Below, in pieces: positions 15,768-24,685 of a stretch of 64,000 nt of DNA. Position 1 is the first letter of the stretch. Every line of letters starts with the position of its first letter. A program made the translations under genes and the position numbers. The stretch comes from Lysobacter_K sp043738095. Lineage in GTDB: Bacteria > Pseudomonadota > Gammaproteobacteria > Xanthomonadales > Xanthomonadaceae. Location of the stretch: the NCBI GenBank assembly GCA_043738095.1, contig JAYSZI010000071.1, forward strand, positions 13,413 through 77,412, written 5' to 3'. Under the pieces are notes generated by a model. It searched no databases. It saw only the letters and a list, made by a program, of their open reading frames with translations, and was not told the DNA's origin.

Positions 15768-16987
15768 TGGCGCTCCCGCCCCGCAAACAACCAGCATCGG
15801 CGAAGCCGGTGCCCAAGGCCGTAGCTAAGGTCGTGACCAAGGCAACCAAGGCAACCAAGGCAACCAAGGCAAAGCCCTTGCCGGCGCCGGTGGCGTTGCC
15901 TGCAATTGCCACCCTCGACCTGCCGCAACTGCGCGAGCGCATTGACGGCCTCGATCGCCACATCCAGGCGCTGATCGCCGAGCGCGCGCAGTTTGCCGGC
16001 CAGGTCGGCAAAGCCAAGGGCAAACTCGCTGCGGCAATCGACTATTACCGGCCTGAGCGCGAAGCGCAGGTGCTGCGGCGTGTGGTCGATCGCAACGACG
16101 GGCCGCTCAACGACGACGTGTTAGTGCGCGTATTCCGCGAAATCATGTCGGCCTGTCTTGCCCAGCAGGAGCCGCTGAAGATTGGATTTCTCGGTCCGGA
16201 AGGCACGCACTCGCAGCAGGCAGTGTTCAAGCATTTCGGCCACTCGGTGCACGGCCTGCCGCTGGCGAGCATCGAGGAAGTATTCCAGGAGGTCGAGGCC
16301 GGGCATGCGGATTTCGGCGTCGTGCCGGTGGAGAATTCGACCCAGGGCACGATCCAGTCGACGCTCGACATGTTCCTGACCTCGAAGCTCAAGATCTGCG
16401 GTGAGGTCGAACTGCGCATCCACCAGCACCTGCTGTCGCGCAGCGGCCGTATCGAGGACATCGAACGCGTCTACTCGCATCCGCAGTCGTTCGCGCAGTG
16501 CAAGGCCTGGGTGCGGCAATACCTGCCGAATGTCGAGACGATCCCGGTCGCGAGCAACGCCGAGGCCGCCCGCCGCGCGCGCAATGCCGACGACGCCGCG
16601 GCGATCGCCGGGGCCAGTGCCGGCAACGTGTACGGGCTCAAGAACGTCGCCGGCCCGATCGAGGACCGCCCCGACAACACCACGCGCTTCCTGGTGCTGG
16701 GCCGCGAGTTATTCCCGCCATCGGGCAACGACCGCACCTCGCTACTGATCTTCATCCAGGACCAGCCCGGTGCGCTGTACGACGTGCTGTCACCGTTCGC
16801 GCGCCACGGGCTGAGCATGAACCGGATCGAGTCACGACCGGGCCACACAGGCCGCTGGCAGTACGCGTTCTTTGTTGACATCGAAGGTCACGTGGAAGAC
16901 GACGCGATGCGCGGGGCGATGGACGAACTTGCCCACGTCGCCCACAAGGTGAACGTGCTGGGCTCATACCCGGTGGCGATCACGTGA
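15767..16987 (+). CDS. pheA: Bifunctional chorismate mutase/prephenate dehydratase (P-protein)
   Basis: 406 residues. After an unusual basic N-terminal stretch (about 1-45), the chorismate mutase domain runs from LPQLRERIDGLDRHIQALIA to about residue 130. The prephenate dehydratase domain starts at KIGFLGPEGTHSQQA and contains the NTTRF catalytic loop. The ACT regulatory domain has QPGALYDVL and MNRIESRP, the phenylalanine-binding elements, so feedback inhibition by Phe is expected. The enzyme makes phenylpyruvate from chorismate. The extra N-terminus contains four copies of a 9-base repeat encoding Thr-Lys-Ala and is not part of the usual P-protein. The stop overlaps the GTG start of hisC by three bases. 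Confidence 0.97.
   Translation: MALPPRKQPASAKPVPKAVAKVVTKATKATKATKAKPLPAPVALPAIATLDLPQLRERIDGLDRHIQALIAERAQFAGQVGKAKGKLAAAIDYYRPEREAQVLRRVVDRNDGPLNDDVLVRVFREIMSACLAQQEPLKIGFLGPEGTHSQQAVFKHFGHSVHGLPLASIEEVFQEVEAGHADFGVVPVENSTQGTIQSTLDMFLTSKLKICGEVELRIHQHLLSRSGRIEDIERVYSHPQSFAQCKAWVRQYLPNVETIPVASNAEAARRARNADDAAAIAGASAGNVYGLKNVAGPIEDRPDNTTRFLVLGRELFPPSGNDRTSLLIFIQDQPGALYDVLSPFARHGLSMNRIESRPGHTGRWQYAFFVDIEGHVEDDAMRGAMDELAHVAHKVNVLGSYPVAIT
15836..15871 (+). repeat. Four tandem 9-bp repeats inside pheA
   Basis: The unit accaaggca is repeated four times without mismatch, encoding a Lys-Ala-Thr-rich stretch. Because the unit is a multiple of three, copy-number change would lengthen or shorten the N-terminal tail without breaking the frame. 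Confidence 0.9.
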
Positions 16988-18198
16988 GCCAGCCGGCGCT
17001 GTCCGGCCAGCGCCCGTCGTTCGACGAAGCCTGGTTCGCGTCGCGTGCGCAGCCGGGAGTGCGCGGATTGCGCGCGTACGACCCCGGTCACGACCTGGTC
17101 GCGTTGCGGCGGGCCGCCGCCCACGGAGGGTCAAGTGTCGCGGAAGGCACGATGCCGGGAGCGGCTGCCGCGCATCTTCTTGAGTTGGGTTCCAACGAAA
17201 ACCCGTATGGCCCGTCACCGGCCGCGCGCCGCGCGATTCTCGACCAGTTGCACGCCCTGCATCGCTATCCCGATCCGCTGGGCGCGGACCTCAAACGCGC
17301 GCTCGTGCAGCGCCACGGCGTCGAAATAGACCAGATACTGCTTGGCAACGGCTCGCACGAACTGCTGATGCAGCTGGCGCAGGTGTTCGCCGGCCCCGGT
17401 GAGGGCGTGGTGTTCTCACGCTACGGTTTCGCGGTGTTCGCCCTGGCGACGCAGGCGGCAGGGGCGACCGCGCAGGTAGCTTCGGCTCTGCCACGCGAGG
17501 CCGCGATGCCACTGGGCCACGACCTCGACGCCGTTGCCGCGGCGATCACCCCCGCCACGCGCGTGGTGTACCTCGCCAACCCCAACAACCCGACCGGCAC
17601 TTGGTTCGGCCGTGACGCATTCGCGGCCTTCATGGCGCGAGTGCCGGCTGAGGTCATTGTGGTGATGGACGAGGCCTACGCCGAAATGGCCGAAGGCGAG
17701 GACGTCGCCACGGGGCTGGCGCTGCTGGCGACCCACCCGAACCTCGCAGTGACGCGCACCTTCAGCAAGGCGTATGGCCTGGCAGGCATGCGCGTCGGCT
17801 ACCTGCTGGCTGCGCCGGGTTTGGTCGCAGTGATGGAGCGGGTGCGCGAGAGCTTCAACGTCAATAGCCCGGCGCTCGCGGCCTGTGAAGCGGCGTTGGG
17901 CGACGACGCGCATCTGGCCTGGGGCTGCGCGCGCAACGCCGAGCAGCGCGCGGCACTGACTGCCGCGCTGCGCTCGCGTGGGTTGTCGGTGCTGCCCTCG
18001 CAGACGAATTTTTTGCTGGTGGAGTTCGGACCGGATTGCGCTGGCATCGAGGCGCAGCTGCTTGGGCGCAATGTGGTGCTGCGGCCGATGCGCGGCTACG
18101 GCCTGCCGGAGTACCTGCGCATCACTGTGGGCACGCGCGAGGAGAATCGCGCATTGCTGGCTGCGCTCGATGCCGTGCTGCCGCGGGAGGGCAGCTAA
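16984..18198 (+). CDS. hisC: Histidinol-phosphate/aromatic aminotransferase, HisC family
   Basis: 404 residues, fold-type I PLP aminotransferase. Start is GTG 16984, in a GTGA overlap with pheA. Motifs are SNENPYGPS (70-78), the ANPNNPTG loop (198-205), DEAY (229-232) and the PLP lysine K262 in TFSKAYGLAGMRVGY. HisC enzymes act on histidinol phosphate. This copy sits between pheA and aroA, not in a his operon, so it may act mainly as the aromatic-acid aminotransferase that turns phenylpyruvate or 4-hydroxyphenylpyruvate into Phe or Tyr. That substrate call is an inference from position. The roughly 65 residues before the first conserved motif are slightly longer than usual. Confidence 0.92.
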   Translation: MSQPALSGQRPSFDEAWFASRAQPGVRGLRAYDPGHDLVALRRAAAHGGSSVAEGTMPGAAAAHLLELGSNENPYGPSPAARRAILDQLHALHRYPDPLGADLKRALVQRHGVEIDQILLGNGSHELLMQLAQVFAGPGEGVVFSRYGFAVFALATQAAGATAQVASALPREAAMPLGHDLDAVAAAITPATRVVYLANPNNPTGTWFGRDAFAAFMARVPAEVIVVMDEAYAEMAEGEDVATGLALLATHPNLAVTRTFSKAYGLAGMRVGYLLAAPGLVAVMERVRESFNVNSPALAACEAALGDDAHLAWGCARNAEQRAALTAALRSRGLSVLPSQTNFLLVEFGPDCAGIEAQLLGRNVVLRPMRGYGLPEYLRITVGTREENRALLAALDAVLPREGS

Positions 18199-18515
18199 GG
18201 CTGCCTGTTCGTTGGGCCTCTGAGAAGCAGAGCGAATCGTTCAAGACCCACGACGATGTGGAACAGGGTAAAGCGATGCGAGCCAAGCGCATATCGCCGG
18301 CCGGGCCCACTCGAGAGATGCTGTAGCGGGTGGCCTAGTCACTTTGACCATCGTTGCAGAGGTGCCGGAGGTTTGCACTTGCGGGCCCGAGGTGCAAAGG
18401 CATCTCGGTTCGAGATACTTGCGGTATGGGGCACGGCACCACCGCCCGGTTTGATCCGACAAGCAGCTTCGCTGCGCCCTCTTTCGCGACAACGAAAATC
18501 AGAGAAGCAGAACCC
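18199..18515. other. Intergenic region between hisC and aroA
   Basis: About 317 bases without a convincing gene. An in-frame extension of aroA upstream is possible, but its predicted peptide is not conserved in type. A short complementary pair (ggcagc/gctgcc) flanks the hisC stop without a T-run. The length leaves room for a separate aroA promoter. Confidence 0.5.
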
Positions 18516-19859
18516 ATGAGCGACACCCGTCTCGACTGGATTGCCCAACCCGGCGCCCCGCTGCGCGGCAGCGTCGGTGTCCCAGGCGACAAATCGGTGT
18601 CGCATCGCGCCGTGATGCTCGGGGCGCTGGCGGAAGGCACTACCCACATCCGCGGATTCCTCGAAGGCGAAGACACGCGGGCGACGGCGCGGGTGTTCTC
18701 GCAACTCGGCGTGCGCATCGATACGCCCAGCGCCAGCGAACGCATCGTCCACGGCGTCGGCCTGCATGGGCTGCGCTGCAGCGATTTCGCGCTGGACTGT
18801 GGGAATGCCGGCACCGGCATGCGTCTGCTCGCCGGGGTGCTGGCCGGACAATGCTTCGACAGCACGCTCGTCGGCGATGCCTCGTTATCGCAGCGCCCGA
18901 TGCGGCGCGTGATCGAGCCGCTGGCAGCGATGGGGGCACAGATCGACGCCGAAGCCCGCGACCTGCCGCCGTTGCGCATCCGTGGCGGTCGCCGCCTGCA
19001 CGGGATCGACTACGCCTTACCGATCGCCAGCGCGCAGGTGAAATCGGCAGTGCTGCTGGCGGGCTTGTACGCCGAAGGCGAAACCGTCGTGCGCGAGCCG
19101 CACCCGACTCGCGATTACACCGAGCGCATGCTCGCCGCCTTCGGCTGGCCGATCAGGTTCTCGCCCGGCGAGGCCCGGCTCAGTGGTGGACACAAGTTAC
19201 GCGCCACGTCCGTCGACGTACCCGCGGACTTCTCGTCGGCCGCGTTCTTCCTGGTCGCGGCGACCCTGATCCCCGGCTCTGAGCTGCGCATCGAGGCGGT
19301 CGGCATGAACCCGCGCCGCACCGGTTTGCTGCAGGTGCTGCGGGCGATGGGAGCCGACATCGAAGAGCTAGACGCGCGCGAGCAGGGCGGTGAACCGGTA
19401 GCCGACCTGCGCGTGCGTTATGCGCCGCTGCGTGGCATCGAGGTGCCGCCTGCGCTGGTGCCGGACATGATCGACGAGTTTCCCGTGCTGTTCGTGGCGG
19501 CTGCTTGCGCGTCCGGCACGACGCTGATCCGCGGCGCCGCCGAACTGCGGGTGAAGGAATCCGACCGCCTTGCGGCCATGTCCAGCGCCCTGCGCGTGCT
19601 CGGCATCCGCGTCGATGAAAGCAGCGATGGGGCCGCGATCGAAGGCGGGCGCCTGCGCGGCGGCCTCCACGCCATCGTAGACAGCCACGGCGATCACCGC
19701 ATTGCCATGAGCCTGGCGATCGCCGCGCAGATGGCCGATGGCGAAGTTCGCATCGGCGATGTCGCCAACGTCGCGACATCGTTCCCGGGCTTCGTGGCAT
19801 TAGCTATCGCAGCGGGGATGCAACTGCGCGAACGCGGCATGCCGCCCGGTGCCGCGTGA
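18516..19859 (+). CDS. aroA: 3-phosphoshikimate 1-carboxyvinyltransferase (EPSP synthase)
   Basis: 447 residues. Shikimate-phosphate and PEP-binding motifs are clear: GDKSVSHR (24-31), CGNAGTGMRLLAG, SAQVKSAVLLAGLYA, RDYTERML and the late KESDRLAAM. The enzyme joins shikimate-3-phosphate and PEP in the sixth step to chorismate, which pheA then uses. SAQVK and the GDKS form resemble class II enzymes (CP4 type), but the residue linked to glyphosate insensitivity is Gly in CGNAGTG, not Ala, and RDHTE is RDYTE. Tolerance can therefore not be assumed. ATG 18516 follows AGAGAAGCAG. It is probably transcribed with the serC block, possibly also from its own promoter. Confidence 0.96.
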   Translation: MSDTRLDWIAQPGAPLRGSVGVPGDKSVSHRAVMLGALAEGTTHIRGFLEGEDTRATARVFSQLGVRIDTPSASERIVHGVGLHGLRCSDFALDCGNAGTGMRLLAGVLAGQCFDSTLVGDASLSQRPMRRVIEPLAAMGAQIDAEARDLPPLRIRGGRRLHGIDYALPIASAQVKSAVLLAGLYAEGETVVREPHPTRDYTERMLAAFGWPIRFSPGEARLSGGHKLRATSVDVPADFSSAAFFLVAATLIPGSELRIEAVGMNPRRTGLLQVLRAMGADIEELDAREQGGEPVADLRVRYAPLRGIEVPPALVPDMIDEFPVLFVAAACASGTTLIRGAAELRVKESDRLAAMSSALRVLGIRVDESSDGAAIEGGRLRGGLHAIVDSHGDHRIAMSLAIAAQMADGEVRIGDVANVATSFPGFVALAIAAGMQLRERGMPPGAA

Positions 19860-19982
19860 TGTGATTCCGCTAATCGGCAGGGTCTAGGTCGATGCGCGTT
19901 CGCGCCGGCACCGGCAGGCAAGTCAGACCCACATTACCGAAAGCGATCTAGCTAGTAGGCCCTCGACTAACCGGACATACCC

Positions 19983-20000
19983 GCGCGCCCGCGGGCGCGC
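19983..20000. terminator. 18-bp perfect palindrome beside the TonB-like gene stop
   Basis: gcgcgcccgcgggcgcgc is self-complementary and ends one base from the stop codon at 20002. It would form a very stable GC hairpin in RNA of either strand between two convergent genes. There is no clear T-run, so it may act as a transcript-end stabiliser or factor-dependent terminator. Confidence 0.4.
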
Positions 20001-20001
20001 A

Positions 20002-20712
20002 TCAATCCGGGTTGAAGTCGATCGTGACCGTGGTAGTGCCCACCGTCGGCCGCCCATCGGCGTGAGCCGGGCGGAACCGCCAACGGCGTACTGCATCCAC
20101 GGCGGCACGATCGAGCGAGCGCGAGCCGCTGCCGCTTGAAATACCGGTCGATGTGGGCACGCCATCGGGACCGACGTCGACCCGGACCACCACGGTGCCG
20201 CGCTCGCCATGGCGCAACGCCTGCGACGGATAGCGCGGCGGCGGTGACTGTCCGGCTAGGGGCTCGGGGCGCGAGCCCCACCCGGGGGGGGCTCTTGGCG
20301 CGGGCGGGCGGGGCGGCGCGGAAGCGATCGGCGGTGGCGGTGGCGGAGGCGCGGTCTCGACGAGTTGCGGCTCTTCATCCCCTAACTCGTCATCGCCGGC
20401 ATCGTTTTCCTCCTCAATCGACGCACCCAATCCGCTCGCCTCCTCACCTGCGGGCAGCGGCGCCGGCAGCGGAGCGTAGTTGGGACCTTTGGCCGTGGAT
20501 GGGGCGGGGCCAGCGCGATAGAAGTCATCGCCGCTGCTGTTCGACAACACCAGCGCAAATACAATCAAGCCCGCGACAAACGCGAGCAGCATCCACAACA
20601 GCGCGCGCCGTGACGGTAGCCAGTCGGCTTTGGTGGAACGACGCGGTGGCGAGGGGGGCAATACGGGGGAGGGTGTCGACATGGAGGGTCGCAGAGAGAG
20701 GGCAGCTGCCAT
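20002..20712 (-). CDS. TonB-family energy-transducer protein
   Basis: 236 residues from ATG 20712; ATG 20682 (MSTPSPVLPPSP) is an equally possible start. Layout is classic TonB: short basic cytoplasmic N-terminus, one transmembrane helix (ALLWMLLAFVAGLIVFALVL), an acidic and proline-rich periplasmic spacer with a poly-proline run, and a C-terminal TonB domain with PPPRYPSQALRHGERGTVVV, DGVPTSTGISSGSGSRSLDR and AVRRWRFRPA. TonB proteins pass inner-membrane energy to outer-membrane receptors through YP-containing C-termini. No exbB/exbD lies nearby, so it either borrows another complex or has a different envelope role. The gene is divergent from serS and probably shares its control region. Confidence 0.87.
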   Translation of the reverse strand: MAAALSLRPSMSTPSPVLPPSPPRRSTKADWLPSRRALLWMLLAFVAGLIVFALVLSNSSGDDFYRAGPAPSTAKGPNYAPLPAPLPAGEEASGLGASIEEENDAGDDELGDEEPQLVETAPPPPPPPIASAPPRPPAPRAPPGWGSRPEPLAGQSPPPRYPSQALRHGERGTVVVRVDVGPDGVPTSTGISSGSGSRSLDRAAVDAVRRWRFRPAHADGRPTVGTTTVTIDFNPD

Positions 20713-20771
20713 GGTGCCGCTAAATCCGTTAATAGTTCGGCAAACGCCGCCCTCAATCGCAGGTTCCACGC

Positions 20772-20777
20772 GATAAT
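20772..20777 (+). promoter_or_regulatory. Candidate -10 element of serS
   Basis: GATAAT lies 35 bases upstream of the serS ATG and is the best sigma70 -10 match in the gap. The matching -35 region is poor, so support is weak. Confidence 0.3.
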
Positions 20778-20806
20778 CGCGGCCCGATCCCCTCCGGTCC
20801 GCCTCC

Positions 20807-22087
20807 ATGCTTGACCCCAACCTGCTGCGCCAGCAGCCCGCCGAGCTTGCCGCCCGTCTGCGCACCACCCGCGGCTTTGATCTCGACGCGACCGTGCTGG
20901 AGTCGCTGGAAAGCGAGCGCAAGCAGATCCAGGTCCGCACGCAAGAGCTGCAGAACCTGCGCAACACGCGGTCCAAGGCGATAGGCCATGCCAAGGCCAA
21001 GGGCGAAGACGCGGCGGTGCTGCTGGCCGAAGTGGCCGGCCTCGGCGACGAACTCAAGGTCAGCGAGACGCGGCTGGAATCGATCAAAGCCGAGATCGAC
21101 GCAATTGCGCTGGGCATTCCGAACCTGCCGCACGACTCGGTGCCGCTAGGGCAGGACGAGGCCGACAACGTAGAGCAGCACCGCTGGGGCACGCCGCGCG
21201 CGTTCGCGTTCGCGGTCAAGGACCATGTCGAACTCGGCGCGCGCAACGGCTGGCTCGATGGCGACGCCGGCGCGAAATTGTCGGGCGCACGCTTCACCGT
21301 GCTGCGCGGGCAACTGGCACGCCTGCATCGGGCGCTGGCGCAGTTCATGCTCGATTTGCACAGCAACGAGCACGGCTACCAAGAGACCAATGTGCCACTG
21401 ATCGTCAACGCCGACAGCATGCTCGGCACCGGGCAGTTGCCGAAGTTCGAAGATGATCTGTTCAACACCGAAGTGGGCGAAACCAAGCGTTACCTGATCC
21501 CGACCTCGGAAGTGCCGCTGACCAATATCGTCCGCGATGAAATAGTCGAAGACACCGCACTGCCGCTGCGTATGACCGCGCATTCGGTGTGCTTCCGCGC
21601 CGAGGCTGGCAGCCACGGCCGCGACACCCGCGGCATGATCCGCCAGCACCAGTTCGAGAAGATCGAACTGGTCACCATCGCGCGCCCGGACGAGAGCCAT
21701 GACGAGCACGAGCGCATGACCCGCTGCGCCGAGGTCGTGCTGGAAAAGCTCGGCCTGCCGTACCGCCGCATGCTGCTGTGCACGGGCGACATGGGGTTCG
21801 CCGCGACCAAGACCTACGACCTGGAGGTCTGGTTGCCGTCGCAGGACAACTACCGCGAGATTTCTTCATGCTCCAACTGCGAGGCGTTCCAGGCGCGGCG
21901 CATGCAGGCGCGCTGGCGCAACCCGGCCACCGGCAAACCCGAACTTGTGCACACCTTGAACGGGTCGGGTGTCGCCGTGGGGCGCGCATTGATCGCGGTA
22001 ATGGAGAACTACCAGAACGAAGACGGTTCCATCAACGTGCCGGAAGCGCTGCAGCCGTATATGGGTGGCGTCGAACGCATCGGCTGA
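20807..22087 (+). CDS. serS: Seryl-tRNA synthetase
   Basis: 426 residues, normal length. The N-terminal long coiled-coil arm (about 28-100; ESLESERKQIQVRTQELQNL) binds the tRNA-Ser extra arm. The class II catalytic core has motif 2, FRAEAGSHGRDTRGMIRQHQ with FEKIELV, and motif 3, NGSGVAVGRALIAVMENYQ. The enzyme charges tRNA-Ser with serine in the cytoplasm. A tRNA-Ser(UGA) gene lies 2 kb downstream. Start ATG 20807 sits just after CCTCCGGTCCGCCTCC, with no strong Shine-Dalgarno sequence, which is not unusual in this group. The gene stands alone. Confidence 0.97.
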   Translation: MLDPNLLRQQPAELAARLRTTRGFDLDATVLESLESERKQIQVRTQELQNLRNTRSKAIGHAKAKGEDAAVLLAEVAGLGDELKVSETRLESIKAEIDAIALGIPNLPHDSVPLGQDEADNVEQHRWGTPRAFAFAVKDHVELGARNGWLDGDAGAKLSGARFTVLRGQLARLHRALAQFMLDLHSNEHGYQETNVPLIVNADSMLGTGQLPKFEDDLFNTEVGETKRYLIPTSEVPLTNIVRDEIVEDTALPLRMTAHSVCFRAEAGSHGRDTRGMIRQHQFEKIELVTIARPDESHDEHERMTRCAEVVLEKLGLPYRRMLLCTGDMGFAATKTYDLEVWLPSQDNYREISSCSNCEAFQARRMQARWRNPATGKPELVHTLNGSGVAVGRALIAVMENYQNEDGSINVPEALQPYMGGVERIG

Positions 22088-22305
22088 TTGATCAGACGTC
22101 ATCTCCGAGTAGCGTGCGATCTCTAGGGTGGCGAGGAATCTGCCGATTGATCCGGCGCCGGTATCGCGGTCGTCAGACGCGGTAGGGGCATCGCAATGTG
22201 GGCGACAAACCTGCTGCACACCACCGCGCCTGAGAATTTCACGAACCGGACCTGGCCCCGTCGCGTCGCCGGCATTGGCAGCGACGCGCATTGTCCGTGC
22301 CCCCT

Positions 22306-22884
22306 TCAGGCCGCCAGGCGCACCGGTTCGGGAATTGAGGCCAACGCCCCGGCGATCGCCTCGCTGCGATGCTGCGGCGAGTAGGCGACGCCCTCGGCCC
22401 GAACGAACGCGACGTCGGTGATACCCAGGAAGCCGAACAGAAAGCTCAGGTACGGCTCCACGAAATCGCTTGGCGCGCCCACATGCACGCCACCGCGACC
22501 GCTGGCGACGATCACGCGCTTGCCACCCGCCAGGCCCTCGGGCCCGGCGGCGCCGTAGCGGAACGTCTTGCCGGCCACGGCGACGCGGTCGATCCAGGCT
22601 TTCAGCGTCGATGGGATCGCGAAGTTGTACATCGGCGCGCCGATCACGATCACGTCCGCGGCGAGAAACTGCGCCAGCACTCGTGCCGCGTCGGCGGCTT
22701 CCACGGGATCGTCCTGGCCCAGCGACCCACCGCGCAGGTGTGGCAACGGATCGGCATCCAAATCCCGGTACTCGATAACGAGATCCGGCAGGGCGTCCTG
22801 CCAGCGGGCGACGATCGCGGCGCTAAGTTCGCGCGTGACGGATTGCGCGCCAAGCGCGCTGGAGTCGATGTGTAGCAATTTCAT
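22306..22884 (-). CDS. azoR: FMN-dependent NADH-azoreductase/quinone reductase
   Basis: 192 residues from ATG 22884 (MKLLHIDSSALGAQSVTREL), a flavodoxin-like fold. The family block GAPMYNFAIPSTLKAWIDRV, which contacts FMN, is complete, followed by GKTFRYGAAGPEGLAGGK and ASGRGGVH. The enzyme reduces quinones and azo compounds with NADH and is linked to thiol and quinone stress. It is divergent from a LysR-type regulator with a dyad in the shared region, the common layout for azoR genes in proteobacteria. The regulator probably activates it in response to a quinone or electrophile. Confidence 0.93.
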   Translation of the reverse strand: MKLLHIDSSALGAQSVTRELSAAIVARWQDALPDLVIEYRDLDADPLPHLRGGSLGQDDPVEAADAARVLAQFLAADVIVIGAPMYNFAIPSTLKAWIDRVAVAGKTFRYGAAGPEGLAGGKRVIVASGRGGVHVGAPSDFVEPYLSFLFGFLGITDVAFVRAEGVAYSPQHRSEAIAGALASIPEPVRLAA

Positions 22885-22961
22885 GGCATGCCTCGTAGCG
22901 GAGTGGCGGCAGCGCCGCGTCGAGGCCAATCTAGGCTGTTGCCTTGATGGGATAAAGATGC

Positions 22962-22975
22962 TGAAATACCTTTCA
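22962..22975. promoter_or_regulatory. Candidate LysR-box dyad between azoR and its regulator
   Basis: TGAAA-TACC-TTTCA is a perfect dyad containing the T-N11-A pattern of LysR sites. It is centred about 85 bases upstream of azoR and 32 bases upstream of the regulator gene, positions suited to activation of the former and autoregulation of the latter. Confidence 0.5.
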
Positions 22976-23000
22976 ATGTTCTGCGTATGGAATTATCGAA

Positions 23001-23975
23001 ATGCAAGACCTCAACGACCTGTACTACTTCGCCGTGGTGGTGGACCACTCCGGTTTTGCCGCGGCCGAACGCGCGCTCGGCATTCCCAAGTCGCGCCTGA
23101 GCCGGCGCATCAGTCAGCTGGAGACCGATCTGGGCGTGCGCCTGCTGCAGCGCTCGACCCGCCGGTTCGCCGTCACCGACGTCGGCAACAGCGTCTATCG
23201 CCACGCCCAGTCCATGCTGGCCGAGGCCCAGGCGGCGCGCGAAGTGGTCGATCGCCTCAGCGCCGAACCGCGTGGCGTGGTGCGCGTCAGCGTGCCGGTG
23301 GGGCTCGCCCAGCGTTACATGCCTAAGCTGCTGCCGGAATTCCTCGCCAAGTACCCGCAAGTACGGGTGCAGCTGCAGGTCGGCAACCGCCGCGTCGACG
23401 TGATCAACGAAGGCATCGACGTGGCGCTGCGTGTGCGCGCCAAACTCGATGACGACGGCAGCCTGGTGATGCGCAGCTTTGGCCAGGTGCAGGAACTGCT
23501 GGTGGCCAGCCCCGGCTACCTCAAGCGCATGGGGCGCCCGCGCACCCCGGACGAGCTAGCCGACCACGTCACGCTCAGCACCAGCGAAGACGACGCCCGC
23601 CAGCGCTGGGAGCTGCACGGCCCCGACGGCGAGGTGCGCCGCATCGAACTTACGCCGCGGGTGATGGGCTTCGACTTCCCCATGCTCATGGCGCTCGCAC
23701 AGCAGGGCATCGGCATCACCTTGCTGCCCGAAACCATCTGCTCCGAAGAGGTGCGCAGCGGCGAACTGGAAGTCGTCCTGCCCGACTGGCGACTGCCGCA
23801 GGGCATCTTCCACGCCGTGTTCGCCTCGCGCCGCGGCATGTTGCCGGCTGTGCGGGTGTTCATCGACTTCCTGGCGGAGAAGGCCCCGGCGCTGGTCGAG
23901 TCCGCGCGTCTGCACTGCTCGGAAATCCACGGCAAGCCGTGTCCGGGGATCGCGCCGGAAATCGTCCGCCGCTAG
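23001..23975 (+). CDS. LysR-family transcriptional regulator
   Basis: 324 residues. The N-terminal winged helix-turn-helix (about 3-62) contains LNDLYYFAVVVDHSGFAAAE and KSRLSRRISQLETDLGVRLL. The effector domain from about residue 90 begins GVVRVSVPVGLAQRYMPKLL and has the periplasmic-binding-protein-like halves, with FDFPMLMALAQQGIGITLLP. It is divergent from azoR, which it most likely controls. Similar azoR-linked regulators sense quinones or other electrophiles. The C-terminal 25 residues are longer than usual and contain two cysteines (LHCSEIHGKPC), which might matter for redox sensing; that is speculation. Confidence 0.93.
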   Translation: MQDLNDLYYFAVVVDHSGFAAAERALGIPKSRLSRRISQLETDLGVRLLQRSTRRFAVTDVGNSVYRHAQSMLAEAQAAREVVDRLSAEPRGVVRVSVPVGLAQRYMPKLLPEFLAKYPQVRVQLQVGNRRVDVINEGIDVALRVRAKLDDDGSLVMRSFGQVQELLVASPGYLKRMGRPRTPDELADHVTLSTSEDDARQRWELHGPDGEVRRIELTPRVMGFDFPMLMALAQQGIGITLLPETICSEEVRSGELEVVLPDWRLPQGIFHAVFASRRGMLPAVRVFIDFLAEKAPALVESARLHCSEIHGKPCPGIAPEIVRR

Positions 23976-24031
23976 CCGCAGCGGTGCCCGCTCATGCGAG
24001 AATGCGCCCGCCGCAACGCGGCCGCGACTAC

Positions 24032-24121
24032 GGAGAGATGGCCGAGCGGTTTAAGGCACCGGTCTTGAAAACCGGCGAAGGGTTAAACCTTCCGTGGGTT
24101 CGAATCCCACTCTCTCCGCCA
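24032..24121 (+). tRNA. tRNA-Ser (anticodon UGA)
   Basis: Acceptor GGAGAGA pairs with TCTCTCC; a G discriminator and encoded CCA follow. The anticodon stem CCGGT/ACCGG encloses CTTGAAA, giving UGA, for TCA codons. A long variable arm (GAAGGGTTAAACCTTCC region) marks a class II tRNA. The T-arm has GGTTCGAATCC. Confidence 0.97.
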
Positions 24122-24685
24122 AAAAAATCTGTGCGTTGAATTCTAGGCAATGCCCGTCATCCAAGCTGACGATCAGGCTATCCCGCGTCCCCTACAGTAG
24201 GGACTTCGATGGGGCGATGTCGTCGCCAATCGCGGAATCGAGTCGACTCAAGAGGCACGGATGCCCGCAATCCGTAGACCGGGTTAGAACGTCATATTGC
24301 GTGTAATTCGCCGCGGCTCCATGCCTTCTGAACATTGAAGGCTGGTAGTGAGTAATTGTTCACCTCGCGCTCGCGCTTATGCAGCCGCGCGAGCGTTAAG
24401 CCCATCACTATTGCAGGCGCGCAGTTGCGCGAGTACGTCGCGGTCTTCGTAGCAGCGTGGAGTGAACAGACTGTGGCGGCGGATTGGATAGCGCGCCTAA
24501 GCGTCGCCATGTCGAGGGCTGAGAATACCAGTCCGACCCGGCGGGCGGCTTTAGAGCGCTCATACGCGCATTAGTTTGAGATTTGACTACGGCCATCGCC
24601 ATGGCAAGAACGCTGCTTATTGACGCGTTTGCGGCCTGGCTGTGGCGCATGCGTCCGGGTCGGGTAATTGGGGCACACTGGGCCG
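24122..24685. other. Unassigned block downstream of tRNA-Ser
   Basis: About 560 bases with no recognised gene. Short open frames on both strands give compositions without family resemblance. The block is less GC-biased than its flanks and directly follows a tRNA 3' end, a common insertion site, so it may be the remains of an integrated element. No attachment repeat or integrase was recognised. Confidence 0.45.

Noticed and set aside
18516..19859. Glyphosate-insensitive (CP4-like) EPSP synthase
   Set aside because: Some class II motifs are present, but the decisive residue in CGNAGTG is Gly and RDHTE is changed, so tolerance is not supported.
23939..24139. Short open frame across tRNA-Ser
   Set aside because: It reads through a complete tRNA gene, so it is not a protein gene.
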